Below, one piece after another: positions 1-7,186 of a DNA stretch of 36,856 bases. The notes under the pieces are model-generated. The model made no database searches and was not told the DNA's origin. It worked only from the letters and a program-made list of their open reading frames with translations. The position numbers and the translations under genes are program-made. The number at the start of each line of letters is the position of its first letter. Positions within the stretch are counted from its first letter, which is position 1. The stretch spans positions 1-36,856 of the IMG/VR virus record IMGVR_UViG_3300047163_000092. One strand, given 5' to 3'. Source of the stretch: a virus.

Positions 1-11
1 TCGTCAGAGAT

Positions 12-1466
12 ATGCCCGAAGGGTTCGCAGCCTTCTATCGCCCCTTGCACGAGCGCTTCAGCCCGTGGCGCGACGAACTGGACGCCAAACGCAAGGCCGT
101 TCTCGCGCGTTCGCACGAGGGCCGGCTGCCCGGCTACTTGCCGCCGTCGGCCGCGACGACGACCGACTGGCGGATAACGCTTCCGGCCTGGTGCCTCGAT
201 CAGCGCAATCAGATGACGGGTCCGGCCGACGAGGGCGACCTCGTCGTCAAGATGCTCAACTCCGGCGCGCCGGGCGTCATGCTCGACCTCGAAGATTCGA
301 TGGCCAATGCGTGGGAAGCGATGCGCCTGGGCCTCGACAACATCGTCGCGGCACTCTACGGCGAATTGACCTACGAGGATCAGAAACGCGGCAAGACCGT
401 CGGCATCAAAGAATCGTCGACGGTCGTGTGGACGCGCGTCCGCGGCCTGCATCTCCAACAGGCCGGCGTCTATCCCGCCGAGTTGACCTCGGCGTCGCTG
501 TTCGACCTCGCGCAGCTGGTGTACGGCCTCGACCTTTCACGGCTCAAACACCCGCTCGCGATCTACATTCCCAAGTCGGAATCGGCCGAGGAAGCGCTCT
601 GGTGGCGCGACCTGTTTCGCGCGCTTGCGGAGTTCAAAGGGCAGGCGCCCGACTACATCAAGTGCATGGCGCTTTGCGAAGCGCATCCGATGGCGTATCA
701 ACTCGAGGAGTTCGCGTATAATCTCCGCGACCATCTGCTGGGTCTCAATCTCGGCCGCTGGGATTACATGGCGAGTTTAATTCACTTCAACATCAACGAT
801 CCGAACTGGGTCCTGCCCGATCGCAATACGATCCCGCACGACGTGCCGTTCTTCCAGAACCTCCGGCTGCTGATGCCCTCCATCTGTCACAAGCACGGCA
901 TGCTCGCAATCGGCGGCATGACCGCGCTCTTCCCGAGCCGCGACGACGCCGAACTGAACGCGCGCGCGCTCGCGGTCCTCGCGGAGGATAAGAAGAACGA
1001 AGCGACGTGCCTGATGGACGGCGCCTGGACGGGGCACCCCGACCAGAACGACATCGCCGTCGAGCAATTCCCCTTTCCCAATCAGATCGCGTCCTACGAG
1101 CCCGGCTTCGACGCGCAGCCCGATTTGCGCCCGTCCGTCGCGGGCATCGGCGCGCGAACGCTCGACGGAACGCGCGCGGCGGTGCGCACCGTCATCCGCT
1201 ATCGCAACGGCTACATCAACGGCCGCGGCGCGAGCCTGCTCGACGGCTTCATGGAAGATCTGGCGACGGATCGCATCTATCGCTTGATGATCGCGCAGCG
1301 TTTGCAACACGGCGTCGACACGGCCGCCGAGGTCACCGGTCTGTTCGACGAAGAATTGCAGAAGCTGATCGATTCAGGCAAGGAAGCCGGCGACGCGACG
1401 ACGCTGCGGAAAGCGCGCGAGATCGGTGAGGCGATGATCTTGCAAGGGGCGCACGATCCCGTCTAA
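12..1466 (+). CDS. aceB: Malate synthase A, possibly 5'-partial
   Basis: Malate synthase condenses glyoxylate with acetyl-CoA to give malate in the glyoxylate shunt, in the cytoplasm. Family motifs are visible: LDLEDS (residues 91-96), RVRGLH with the active-site Arg (142-147), GLNLGRWDY (244-252), CHKHGMLAIGGM (292-303) and the C-terminal catalytic MED (414-416). At 484 residues it is shorter than the ~530 of typical AceB. The frame stays open to the window edge and the first residues already align inside the usual N-terminal helix, so the true start probably lies upstream and the ATG at 12 may be internal. No isocitrate lyase gene is visible in the window. Confidence 0.93.
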   Translation: MPEGFAAFYRPLHERFSPWRDELDAKRKAVLARSHEGRLPGYLPPSAATTTDWRITLPAWCLDQRNQMTGPADEGDLVVKMLNSGAPGVMLDLEDSMANAWEAMRLGLDNIVAALYGELTYEDQKRGKTVGIKESSTVVWTRVRGLHLQQAGVYPAELTSASLFDLAQLVYGLDLSRLKHPLAIYIPKSESAEEALWWRDLFRALAEFKGQAPDYIKCMALCEAHPMAYQLEEFAYNLRDHLLGLNLGRWDYMASLIHFNINDPNWVLPDRNTIPHDVPFFQNLRLLMPSICHKHGMLAIGGMTALFPSRDDAELNARALAVLAEDKKNEATCLMDGAWTGHPDQNDIAVEQFPFPNQIASYEPGFDAQPDLRPSVAGIGARTLDGTRAAVRTVIRYRNGYINGRGASLLDGFMEDLATDRIYRLMIAQRLQHGVDTAAEVTGLFDEELQKLIDSGKEAGDATTLRKAREIGEAMILQGAHDPV

Positions 1467-1488
1467 CGCGCGGGAGGCCGCGCTCGGC

Positions 1489-1692
1489 GTGGCGGGCGTC
1501 CTCGGGCTCGTGGCGCTCGCGTACGCCGCGAGCGTGCAGCCGGGACGCGTCGACATCGCCGTCGAGCGTCGCGGCGCGGCCATGGCACCCCATCGCGTTC
1601 ACCCCGCCGCGATCCCCTCGGCCGAGGTGATCGTCGGGCATCCGCGCGACGGGATCGTCGAACTGCGTGAACCGCAGAAGGTGCCGCGCTAA
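1489..1692 (+). CDS. Possible small membrane-anchored protein, unrecognised
   Basis: This is a 67-codon frame just after malate synthase, with a GTG start. The N-terminus is a hydrophobic stretch (GVLGLVALAYAASV) that could be a membrane anchor, followed by a polar tail of about 45 residues. No family is recognised and no clear ribosome binding site is seen. The frame is open back to 1438, so a start overlapping aceB is also possible. In DNA this GC-rich a 67-codon frame can occur by chance, so this is a weak call. Confidence 0.3.
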   Translation: MAGVLGLVALAYAASVQPGRVDIAVERRGAAMAPHRVHPAAIPSAEVIVGHPRDGIVELREPQKVPR

Positions 1693-1701
1693 CGCAGACG
1701 A

Positions 1702-1723
1702 CGGCCGCCCCTGGGAGCGGCCG
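1702..1723 (-). terminator. Terminator-like hairpin downstream of tRNA cluster
   Basis: An inverted repeat with 7-bp arms (1702-1708 and 1717-1723) and an 8-nt loop sits between the small plus-strand frame and the 3' end of tRNA-Thr. It could end the minus-strand tRNA transcript, the plus-strand transcript, or both. There is no U-run on either side, so intrinsic termination is uncertain. Confidence 0.3.
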
Positions 1724-1735
1724 CGGATCGAATGC

Positions 1736-1810
<75 letters not shown>

Positions 1811-1817
1811 GACGACC

Positions 1818-1891
1818 TGGAGCGGGCGGCGAGAATCGAACTCGCAACTTCTGCTTGGAAGGCAGAGGCATTACCATTATGCAACGCCCGC
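1818..1891 (-). tRNA. tRNA-Gly (anticodon UCC)
   Basis: This is a 74-nt cloverleaf on the minus strand with a perfect acceptor stem (GCGGGCG/CGCCCGC), anticodon loop CTTCCAA and an encoded CCA. The anticodon UCC reads GGA/GGG codons. It lies 7 nt upstream of tRNA-Thr and is probably processed from the same precursor. Confidence 0.96.
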
Positions 1892-1895
1892 GGAC

Positions 1896-1983
1896 TGGTG
1901 GGCAGGGCAGGATTCGAACCTGCGTAGCGCTTTCGCGCGCCGAATTTACAGTCCGGTGCCTTTAACCACTCGACCACCTACCC
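1896..1983 (-). tRNA. tRNA-Tyr (anticodon GUA)
   Basis: This is an 88-nt class II tRNA on the minus strand. The acceptor stem is GGGTAGG/CCTGCCC, the anticodon loop CTGTAAA gives GTA, the variable arm is long and the CCA is encoded. It is the first gene of the Tyr-Gly-Thr cluster, and only 4 nt separate it from tRNA-Gly. In E. coli the same three tRNAs, preceded by tRNA-Thr(UGU), lead into tufB. No tuf gene follows here. Confidence 0.96.
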
Positions 1984-2116
1984 ATACCGGTCCGGACCAG
2001 CGTCCGTTGGTTACGGGGCCGCCGTTCCGGGTCCTTGTCCCGGTTCGTTCCCGCCCGCGCCGCTCGCCTTTCGGGCCGCGGCACGCTGCGGAAGCGCCGG
2101 ATAAACCGCGGCCGGT

Positions 2117-2145
2117 TTGACTCGGGCGCCGGAACGTGTCATACT
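2117..2145 (+). promoter_or_regulatory. Sigma70-type promoter for the DEAD-box helicase
   Basis: TTGACT (2117-2122) and CATACT (2140-2145) are separated by exactly 17 bp. The -35 matches consensus at five of six positions and the -10 at four. The pair lies about 70 bp upstream of the helicase start codon. The rest of the 1984-2213 gap shows nothing recognisable. Confidence 0.6.
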
Positions 2146-2213
2146 CAGCCGCCATACCACGCGCGGTTCTTTCGATGAGCGACCGACTCGCGCACATTTG
2201 AGAGAGCCACACG

Positions 2214-3413
2214 TTGACCTCGTTCGACCAACTGAACCTTCAGCCGGCGCTGCTGCGCGCGGTGCGCGAACTCGGCTTCACCGAGCCGACCCCCGTACAG
2301 GCCGCCGCGATTCCGCCCGCGCTCGCAGGGCGCGACCTTCTGGCCAGCGCCGCGACCGGCAGCGGCAAGTCCGCCGCGTTCGGCCTGCCCCTCATCGACG
2401 CCCTGAGCAGCCTGCCGCGCGGCAAGACGCGTGCGCTGATCCTGGCGCCGACGCGCGAACTCGCGGCGCAGATCGCCGAACACCTTGCCGGACTCGCGAA
2501 GCACACGAAGGTGAGCGTCGCCGCAGTCTTCGGCGGCGTGTCGTTCGGTGCGCAGGCCGCGGCGTTCAAACGCGGCACGGACATCATCGTGGCGACGCCG
2601 GGGCGGCTGCTCGACCACGCCGGACAGGGCACGGCGCGGTTCGGCGACATCGCGTTTCTCGTCATCGACGAAGCCGACCGGATGCTCGACATGGGCTTCC
2701 TGCCCACGGTCCGGCGCATCCTGAAGCTGCTGCCGGCCAAGCGTCAAGGCTTCTTCTTCTCCGCCACCATACCGCCGCCGGTCGCAGAGCTCGCGCGCGA
2801 CATGCTGCACGATCCGGTCCGCGTCGACCTGACCGTTCCGGGCGCGCCCGCGGCGGCAGGCATAGAACAAACGATCTATTCCGTCAACCAGGATCGCAAA
2901 GGCGATCTGCTGCTCGAGCTGCTCAAAGACAACTCGATCTACAGCGCGATCGCCTTCACGCGCACCAAGGCGCGCGCCAACCGTCTAGCGATGCTGCTGT
3001 CGAAGAACAACGTGCCGTCCGAGCGCATTCACGGCGATCGTTCGCAGGCGCAACGCACGCGCGCGCTCGCCGATTTCAAGCGCGGGAAATACCGCGTGCT
3101 CGTCGCAACCGACATCGCAGCGCGCGGCATCGATATCGTCGAACTGGGTCACGTCGTGAACTTCGACGTGCCGATGGTACCGGACGACTACATCCACCGC
3201 ATCGGCCGCACGGCCCGCGCCAGCGCGACCGGCGACGCCATCACGTTCGTCTCGCGCGAGGAAGAGCAGTTCTTCGCTCAGATCGAGCGGAAACTTGGGC
3301 GCCGTATCGACCGCGCGAAAACGCCTCCGCTCCCCGAACGCGTCCCGGTCGCGCAACCGGTGCAGGCCGGTCCGCGACGCTCGCACCGCGATAGTCCTCG
3401 CCGCCGGGGCTAA
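2214..3413 (+). CDS. DEAD-box ATP-dependent RNA helicase (RhlE-like)
   Basis: This is a cytoplasmic ATP-driven RNA-unwinding protein of the RhlE/DeaD group. The Q motif lies around PTPVQ (26-30), motif I is AATGSGKS (46-53), motif Ia PTREL (79-83), Ib TPGR (128-131), motif II DEAD (152-155) and motif III SAT (183-185). HRIGRTAR sits near residue 330. At 399 residues it is a compact two-domain helicase with a short basic, Pro-rich tail instead of a long accessory domain. The start is a TTG with a weak purine-rich ribosome site (GAGAGAG) upstream, and a good promoter precedes it. The exact subfamily cannot be fixed from sequence alone. Confidence 0.95.
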   Translation: MTSFDQLNLQPALLRAVRELGFTEPTPVQAAAIPPALAGRDLLASAATGSGKSAAFGLPLIDALSSLPRGKTRALILAPTRELAAQIAEHLAGLAKHTKVSVAAVFGGVSFGAQAAAFKRGTDIIVATPGRLLDHAGQGTARFGDIAFLVIDEADRMLDMGFLPTVRRILKLLPAKRQGFFFSATIPPPVAELARDMLHDPVRVDLTVPGAPAAAGIEQTIYSVNQDRKGDLLLELLKDNSIYSAIAFTRTKARANRLAMLLSKNNVPSERIHGDRSQAQRTRALADFKRGKYRVLVATDIAARGIDIVELGHVVNFDVPMVPDDYIHRIGRTARASATGDAITFVSREEEQFFAQIERKLGRRIDRAKTPPLPERVPVAQPVQAGPRRSHRDSPRRRG

Positions 3414-3420
3414 GCCCCGG
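3404..3420 (+). terminator. Hairpin overlapping the helicase stop codon
   Basis: The arms CCGGGGC (3404-3410) and GCCCCGG (3414-3420) flank the loop TAA, which is the helicase stop codon. It lies between this gene and convergent minus-strand genes. The stem is strong but has no U-tract, so termination is only a suggestion. Confidence 0.35.
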
Positions 3421-3436
3421 ATCCGGCGAGTTCCGA

Positions 3437-3703
3437 TCAGGCAGTGACGGGCGTTTGCAGCGCCTCGATCGCCATCGCCGGCGCGTCGGACGGCTTGCCG
3501 TCCAACTCGTCGATCGACAGCATTTCGGAGTAGCGCACCGATTCGCGCGAACGGCGAGCCGCCGGCGACAAGGCCGCAGCGCCCACCGGATAGGTGATCA
3601 GACGATCTTCCTGCGCTTCGTAAATCCAGCGATCGATCCGCTGGCGGCCTTTGAGCACGATCGTCGCATCGCGCTTCAGGAATTTACTCGCTAATTTTCT
3701 CAT
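3437..3703 (-). CDS. Small conserved-looking protein, function unknown
   Basis: This is an 88-residue protein with a basic N-terminus (MRKLASKFLKRD) followed by a mixed region and an Ala-rich tail. I recognise no family. It ends 24 bp from the helicase stop and is convergent with it. No convincing ribosome site precedes the ATG. The small gene at 3738-3905 lies just upstream on the same strand, so the two may share a transcript. Confidence 0.6.
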   Translation of the reverse strand: MRKLASKFLKRDATIVLKGRQRIDRWIYEAQEDRLITYPVGAAALSPAARRSRESVRYSEMLSIDELDGKPSDAPAMAIEALQTPVTA

Positions 3704-3737
3704 TCGCGATAACTATTCGGGACCGCCCCGAAAGGGC

Positions 3738-3905
3738 CTAGGTGCGCTGCGGCCGTTCGGCGGTGAGCGCCGCACGCGCCTCGAGCAGCTCGACACGTTC
3801 CGAAAGCTGGCCGACCATCTCTCGCAGCAGCGCCACGGTGCGGCGCAGATCGTCGGCGGAGTCGGGAGCGAGCGCTCGCTTGGGAAACGGGATCGTGTTT
3901 TTCAT
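3738..3905 (-). CDS. Small coiled-coil protein, 55 residues
   Basis: This short frame has good coding character. A polar N-terminus (MKNTIPFPKRA) is followed by a predicted amphipathic helix with Leu at heptad-like positions (VALLREMVGQLSERVELLEA). The ribosome site AGGA lies 5 nt before the ATG, and a -10-like hexamer is found about 60 bp upstream. The function is unknown. It is possibly a small oligomerising adaptor. Confidence 0.6.
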   Translation of the reverse strand: MKNTIPFPKRALAPDSADDLRRTVALLREMVGQLSERVELLEARAALTAERPQRT

Positions 3906-3965
3906 GGGGTTCCTTCCGCATCCGGCGGCGCGGGAGCGCCGACGGTCGCGGGTCTTTCACGCCAC

Positions 3966-3971
3966 AGTATA
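3966..3971 (-). promoter_or_regulatory. -10-like element TATACT
   Basis: On the minus strand TATACT matches the sigma70 -10 consensus at five of six positions, about 60 nt upstream of the ATG at 3905. No good -35 lies at 16-18 bp (GGCAAT is the best at that distance), so the promoter is tentative. The remaining sequence between 3906 and 4070 shows nothing else recognisable. Confidence 0.35.
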
Positions 3972-4070
3972 CCCTAGTTCGGCCGCAAATTGCCGGACCT
4001 AAGTCACGGGCGCCATGCCGAGGCCTGAAGTTGCCCCGACGACGCCGGCAACGGATTTCCGGCGCGCCCC

Positions 4071-5144
4071 CTACGGGCGCGGCGGGGCCGGGGGCGACGG
4101 CGACGGTTGCGGGGTCGTGATGTAGACATACGCCGGGTACTCGAGTTGCGTCGCGTTCCCCGCGATCTCGCTCTTGGGGGCGACGTTGCCGTTGGCATGC
4201 GGGGCGAAACGCGCGATGGAATTGGAATACCGGTTGGTGACGAGGATCTCGCCGCTCGCGTCCACGATCGGGTCGTCCGGGTTGCTCAATTGCGTCTCGC
4301 TGCCGGTGATGAGACGATCCGGCGGCACGTTGCTCATCGGATACGGAAGCGGATGATACGCGGCGACGGCTTGCGAGTTGAGCGCGGTGTAAATCTCCCC
4401 GTCGGGCCCGACCGATACGCCGTTGGGCTGATAGAGGTCGGTCAAGGACCCCGCGATCACGTCGATCGGCGCGACGTTCCCGTTCGAACCGGGGGGAAAG
4501 ACGACGATCGAATTGCCGAAGAGATTCGAGACGTAAATATTGCCCGCCGCATCCACCGCAACGCTGCTCACGCGATCGAATTGCGTGTTGGAACCGCTGA
4601 TGACGGCAGCCGGCGCGGCATTGCCGTTGCTTCCCGGCGGATAGACGGTCACGTTATCGGGGCCGCTCGCGCCGCAATCCGATCCGCAGCTCACCGTGTA
4701 GAGATTGCCGGCAGCGTCGATTGCGAGGCCGCCGGGCTGCTGCAGGGTGGAGCCGGTGATCACGACATTGGGTGCGGCATCGCCGGTCGATCCCGGTGCG
4801 AAGCCCAAAATCTCGTTCTTCGACGAGTCCGCAACGTAGATCTCGCCCCGTGCGTCGACGACGACCCCGTTGGGGCCCTGCAATTGCGTGTCGTATCCCT
4901 TGATGACGCCGACCGGCTTCGCATTGCCTTTCGCGTCCACGCGATACGTCGTGATGAAGCTTCCGCTGCTAAACGTGTTGTCGGTGACGTAGGGTAATTT
5001 TTGCACCTCGTGCTTCGCGGGCACGCGGGCGATGAAGGCCGCAGCGGCGCCCGTCTGCGGCATGGGCGGCGACGCCGTGTGCGACGAGCACGCTGCGACG
5101 GCGAACGCGAGACCCAGTGCGGGCAGGCCGATCGGAGAACGCAT
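4071..5144 (-). CDS. NHL-repeat beta-propeller lipoprotein
   Basis: This is a 357-residue predicted lipoprotein. A signal peptide ends in a lipobox with the lipidated Cys at residue 19 (AFAVAAC), followed by a Ser/Pro-rich linker. Seven or so repeats follow, built around GNIYV/GEIYVA-type strands, PxGVAVD turns and PPGSNGN-type loops, typical of NHL/SMP-30-like propellers. It should sit on the outer face of a membrane. Ligand and role are unknown. The ATG at 5144 is chosen over the longer frame because the upstream part would run through the tRNA half at 5169-5210, and because GAGG lies 9 nt before it. It ends in a Pro-rich tail. Confidence 0.85.
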   Translation of the reverse strand: MRSPIGLPALGLAFAVAACSSHTASPPMPQTGAAAAFIARVPAKHEVQKLPYVTDNTFSSGSFITTYRVDAKGNAKPVGVIKGYDTQLQGPNGVVVDARGEIYVADSSKNEILGFAPGSTGDAAPNVVITGSTLQQPGGLAIDAAGNLYTVSCGSDCGASGPDNVTVYPPGSNGNAAPAAVISGSNTQFDRVSSVAVDAAGNIYVSNLFGNSIVVFPPGSNGNVAPIDVIAGSLTDLYQPNGVSVGPDGEIYTALNSQAVAAYHPLPYPMSNVPPDRLITGSETQLSNPDDPIVDASGEILVTNRYSNSIARFAPHANGNVAPKSEIAGNATQLEYPAYVYITTPQPSPSPPAPPRP

Positions 5145-5168
5145 CCCGGAGAACCTCACGGACCGATG

Positions 5169-5210
5169 AGCCGACGGCCGGACTCGAACCGGCGACCCTC
5201 TGCTTACAAG
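5169..5210 (-). other. Prophage attachment site: 3' half of tRNA-Thr (UGU)
   Basis: On the minus strand this reads as the 3' part of a tRNA. It holds the anticodon loop CTTGTAA (anticodon TGT), the 3' anticodon strand GCAGA, a perfect T-arm (GCCGG/CCGGC around TTCGAGT), the 3' acceptor strand CGTCGGC and discriminator T. The bases 5' of the loop (GACGA) cannot pair with GCAGA, and no 5' acceptor strand (GCCGACG) lies to the right. This is the usual junction left when an element integrates in a tRNA gene: the half stays here and the full tRNA is rebuilt at the other end. CAT replaces an encoded CCA. Phage genes begin just to the right, beyond a short region (5211-5333) with no feature. Confidence 0.75.
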
Positions 5211-5333
5211 TCGTCTTTCGAGTGCATCGGGTCGGGCCTTTTGACGCTTGTTCCTCGTGGAACACGTCCATACGTTCCACCGCCCGAGGAGCTTTCCCAC
5301 CGCTGTGGCTGTCTCTATTGGCTGTCAAACGCG

Positions 5334-5365
5334 GGCGCCCGCCGGCGGCTCAACCGGCGGGCGCC
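5334..5365 (-). terminator. Strong hairpin ending the phage late operon
   Basis: A perfect 12-bp inverted repeat (arms 5334-5345 and 5354-5365, GGCGCCCGCCGG) with an 8-nt loop lies 20 bp past the last phage stop codon. On the minus strand it is followed by GCGTTTGAC, so the U-tract is poor. Its position at the end of the lysis genes and before the attachment site fits a late terminator. Confidence 0.6.
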
Positions 5366-5384
5366 TGCGATCCCCCGCGGGGAT

Positions 5385-5834
5385 CTAGCTCTCGTTCTCT
5401 CCCAGTAGGCCGCCGATGGTCGTGACCCCGGCGGGGATCGGTGTTGCGAAGCCGTCCTTGGCGAGCGCCAACACGACGCCCGGCTTGCCGTCGAACGAGA
5501 AATTGTCGTCAAGCAGCGCAAACTGGTCGGTGAGGTAGTCCTTCGCGACGGCGCTGAACTTCGTGAGCACGCCTTGCGCGGCGGTCACGACGCTGAGCAC
5601 TTCCGCAGGCAAGAACCCCGAGCCGTTGCTGGCGATCGACGCGAGGATGGCGCCCAAATTGGAGATGTCGTTCTGCGTCGAGTTGAACGGCTGCAGCGTC
5701 CCGAGCGACTGAAGGAACGCGAGCAGCCCCGAGATCCAGCTCGGGATCGGTGTGGACGTATCGTTCGCCTGCGGATGCTTCTGCAGCACCGAGACGACGA
5801 GGTTGACGATTGGCCCGATGAGGGCTGCGAACAT
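5385..5834 (-). CDS. Phage protein of the lysis region, function unknown
   Basis: This 149-residue protein is the last gene before the prophage end. It has a hydrophobic N-terminal helix (FAALIGPIVNLVVSVLQ), then a Pro/Ser linker and two more moderately hydrophobic helices (PSWISGLLAFLQSLG, NLGAILASIAS). No catalytic motif is visible. It starts 3 nt from the stop of the holin-like gene, so it is cotranscribed with it. A membrane-associated accessory lysis or superinfection-related protein is possible, but nothing in the sequence decides this. Confidence 0.75.
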   Translation of the reverse strand: MFAALIGPIVNLVVSVLQKHPQANDTSTPIPSWISGLLAFLQSLGTLQPFNSTQNDISNLGAILASIASNGSGFLPAEVLSVVTAAQGVLTKFSAVAKDYLTDQFALLDDNFSFDGKPGVVLALAKDGFATPIPAGVTTIGGLLGENES

Positions 5835-5837
5835 GGG

Positions 5838-6056
5838 CTATTTTCCGTTCTGCGACGCGCTGGTCGCGACAGTGGAGGGCATGCCGAAGTAGGCCGCCGC
5901 GAACCCCGCGACGATGAAGACGATGCCGAGCCAGGGCGCCGCCGCCGGCACGGCCTTGGTCAGCGCCTCCTGGAACTGCGTCTGGCAGAGCAGGCCCACG
6001 ACGAACGAGACGATCCCGATGTAGCCGACCGGCTTGTTGTTGAGCGCTAAAAACAT
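5838..6056 (-). CDS. Holin-like small membrane protein
   Basis: This 72-residue protein has two predicted transmembrane segments (about 12-26 and 42-60) joined by a short polar loop, with a polar C-terminus. Size, topology and place in the lysis cassette fit a class II holin, which would form inner-membrane lesions at the end of infection. Holins share little sequence, so the assignment rests on topology and context. Confidence 0.6.
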   Translation of the reverse strand: MFLALNNKPVGYIGIVSFVVGLLCQTQFQEALTKAVPAAAPWLGIVFIVAGFAAAYFGMPSTVATSASQNGK

Positions 6057-6071
6057 GACGAACGCGCCTCC

Positions 6072-6263
6072 TTAGCGCGACGGCCCGTCGTCGGTGATCG
6101 GCGACGGGATGGGCGGGTGCGGCTCGTTGGGTCGGAACGGTCGCAGCCGCGCAGCGACGAACCCTGAAAGGAACGCGGCGCCGGCACACGCGGCGACGAC
6201 GAGCACGATCGCAAGTGCGAGCGCGCCCGAATCGTAGAAAGCGTGCGACGGCGGCGGCGTCAC
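6072..6263 (-). CDS. Small single-span membrane protein
   Basis: This 63-residue protein starts at a GTG that overlaps the stop of the upstream gene as GTGA. A strongly hydrophobic helix (ALALAIVLVVAACAGAAFL) is followed by a basic boundary (RLRPFR) and a Pro-rich tail. It could be a second holin/antiholin component or an accessory membrane protein. No family is recognised. Confidence 0.6.
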   Translation of the reverse strand: MTPPPSHAFYDSGALALAIVLVVAACAGAAFLSGFVAARLRPFRPNEPHPPIPSPITDDGPSR

Positions 6264-6613
6264 GGATATTGCCCCGTGTTGCAGACGGTGACGAGCGGCT
6301 GCCAGAGGTCGCGCCGCGGCAGCTGCGCGATGATGATCACGCCGGGGCGCCAGGGCGGCTTCCCTTGCGTTGCATTCCCGATGTACGTGGTGACGTCGAA
6401 CAGCGATCCGCCGTAGGCGATCGGATCGCACTGCTTCGTCGTCGCGTCAAACCACCAGAACGTGTACTGAGGCTCGGCGAACGCCGTCGCCGCAGCGGTC
6501 GGAGTTGGGGTCGGGACGACGACCGATTGCGCGTGCGCCTTGGGTGCTGCGACGGTCGCGAGGCCGATGACGAGCGCGAGCAGCGCGCCGCCGACGATCG
6601 ATTTACTTTTCAC
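6260..6613 (-). CDS. Secreted phage protein, function unknown
   Basis: This 117-residue protein has a classic signal peptide: MKSK, a hydrophobic core of about 17 residues, then AHA-Q as likely cleavage site near residue 29. A Thr/Pro/Ala linker and a small domain with two Cys (in TKQCDP and TVCNTG) follow. In a lysis cassette it may be an outer-membrane or periplasmic lysis factor, for instance a spanin partner, but it has no lipobox. It lies 12 bp downstream of the L,D-transpeptidase-like gene. Confidence 0.65.
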   Translation of the reverse strand: MKSKSIVGGALLALVIGLATVAAPKAHAQSVVVPTPTPTAAATAFAEPQYTFWWFDATTKQCDPIAYGGSLFDVTTYIGNATQGKPPWRPGVIIIAQLPRRDLWQPLVTVCNTGQYP

Positions 6614-6625
6614 AGAAATAATTCC

Positions 6626-7186
6626 TCAATCGGGAAGCGGGAGCGGTTCGCCGATCACCGAGTACACGGCGACGTTGTCGGCAAGCAACGGCGCGAGCCA
6701 CGACGCGAACGCGTCGAAGTCCTCATTGTGCAGACGCGTGCAGCCCTCGGTCCTCAGCAGCGGCTGCTGCGGCGCCAGCGGATCGGGAGCGTTCGATCCG
6801 CCTCCGTGAATCATGATCGCCGAGCGATCGTATTTCGCGAGCTGGCCGATCGGCAGCGTGATCCCACCGATCTCCACCTGCGTGTCGACCGCGCCGGGCT
6901 CGTAGCTGAAAACGGCGATGCGGGCCTTGCCGGCGTTTTCGAGCGTGCGGACCGTTGCGAAGTCGAGATCCGCGACGTAGACCTGTCCGTCGCCCTCCGA
7001 CGCGATCGGTGCGTCAAATTTCTCGACGTGCGTGAGCAGATAATGCCCGACCGGAGTCGGGCCGTCGTGCCCATATCCGGGACCGCCCCACGCATCGCCG
7101 CCGGCGACGAACTGCGCTTCGATCGCACCGTTGAGGCCGAACACTTTGAACGATGCGCTGGGTCGATTGAAAACGACGTGGATCAC
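6626..7186 (-). CDS. L,D-transpeptidase-like (YkuD) murein enzyme
   Basis: YkuD enzymes act on peptidoglycan stem peptides through a Cys thiolate, either cross-linking or cleaving. This 186-residue protein has the family signature: TPVGHYLL (44-51), then MIHGGG with His127-Gly128, then TEGCTRL with Cys149 and Arg151. There is no signal peptide, so it would need the holin or the spanin complex to reach its substrate. Its location between a coiled-coil membrane protein and holin-like genes suggests it serves as or with the endolysin. The GTG start overlaps the upstream stop as GTGA. No lysozyme, amidase or other endolysin domain is recognised in the cassette. Confidence 0.75.
   Translation of the reverse strand: MIHVVFNRPSASFKVFGLNGAIEAQFVAGGDAWGGPGYGHDGPTPVGHYLLTHVEKFDAPIASEGDGQVYVADLDFATVRTLENAGKARIAVFSYEPGAVDTQVEIGGITLPIGQLAKYDRSAIMIHGGGSNAPDPLAPQQPLLRTEGCTRLHNEDFDAFASWLAPLLADNVAVYSVIGEPLPLPD

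Noticed and set aside
2145-2870. 241-codon minus-strand frame opposite the helicase
   Set aside because: It is an Arg-rich antisense shadow typical of GC-rich coding DNA. The plus-strand frame has all DEAD-box motifs.
3671-3690. A host match (TTAGCGAGTAAATTCC on the minus strand) to the phage motif TTAGCGACTAAATTCG
   Set aside because: It lies inside the coding start of the small gene at 3437-3703, encodes K-L-A-S-K-F, and is outside the prophage. With two mismatches and one occurrence it is most likely chance.
5145-5300. Longer start for the NHL lipoprotein frame
   Set aside because: The extension would translate through the tRNA half and hide the signal peptide. The ATG at 5144 has a ribosome site and a lipobox.
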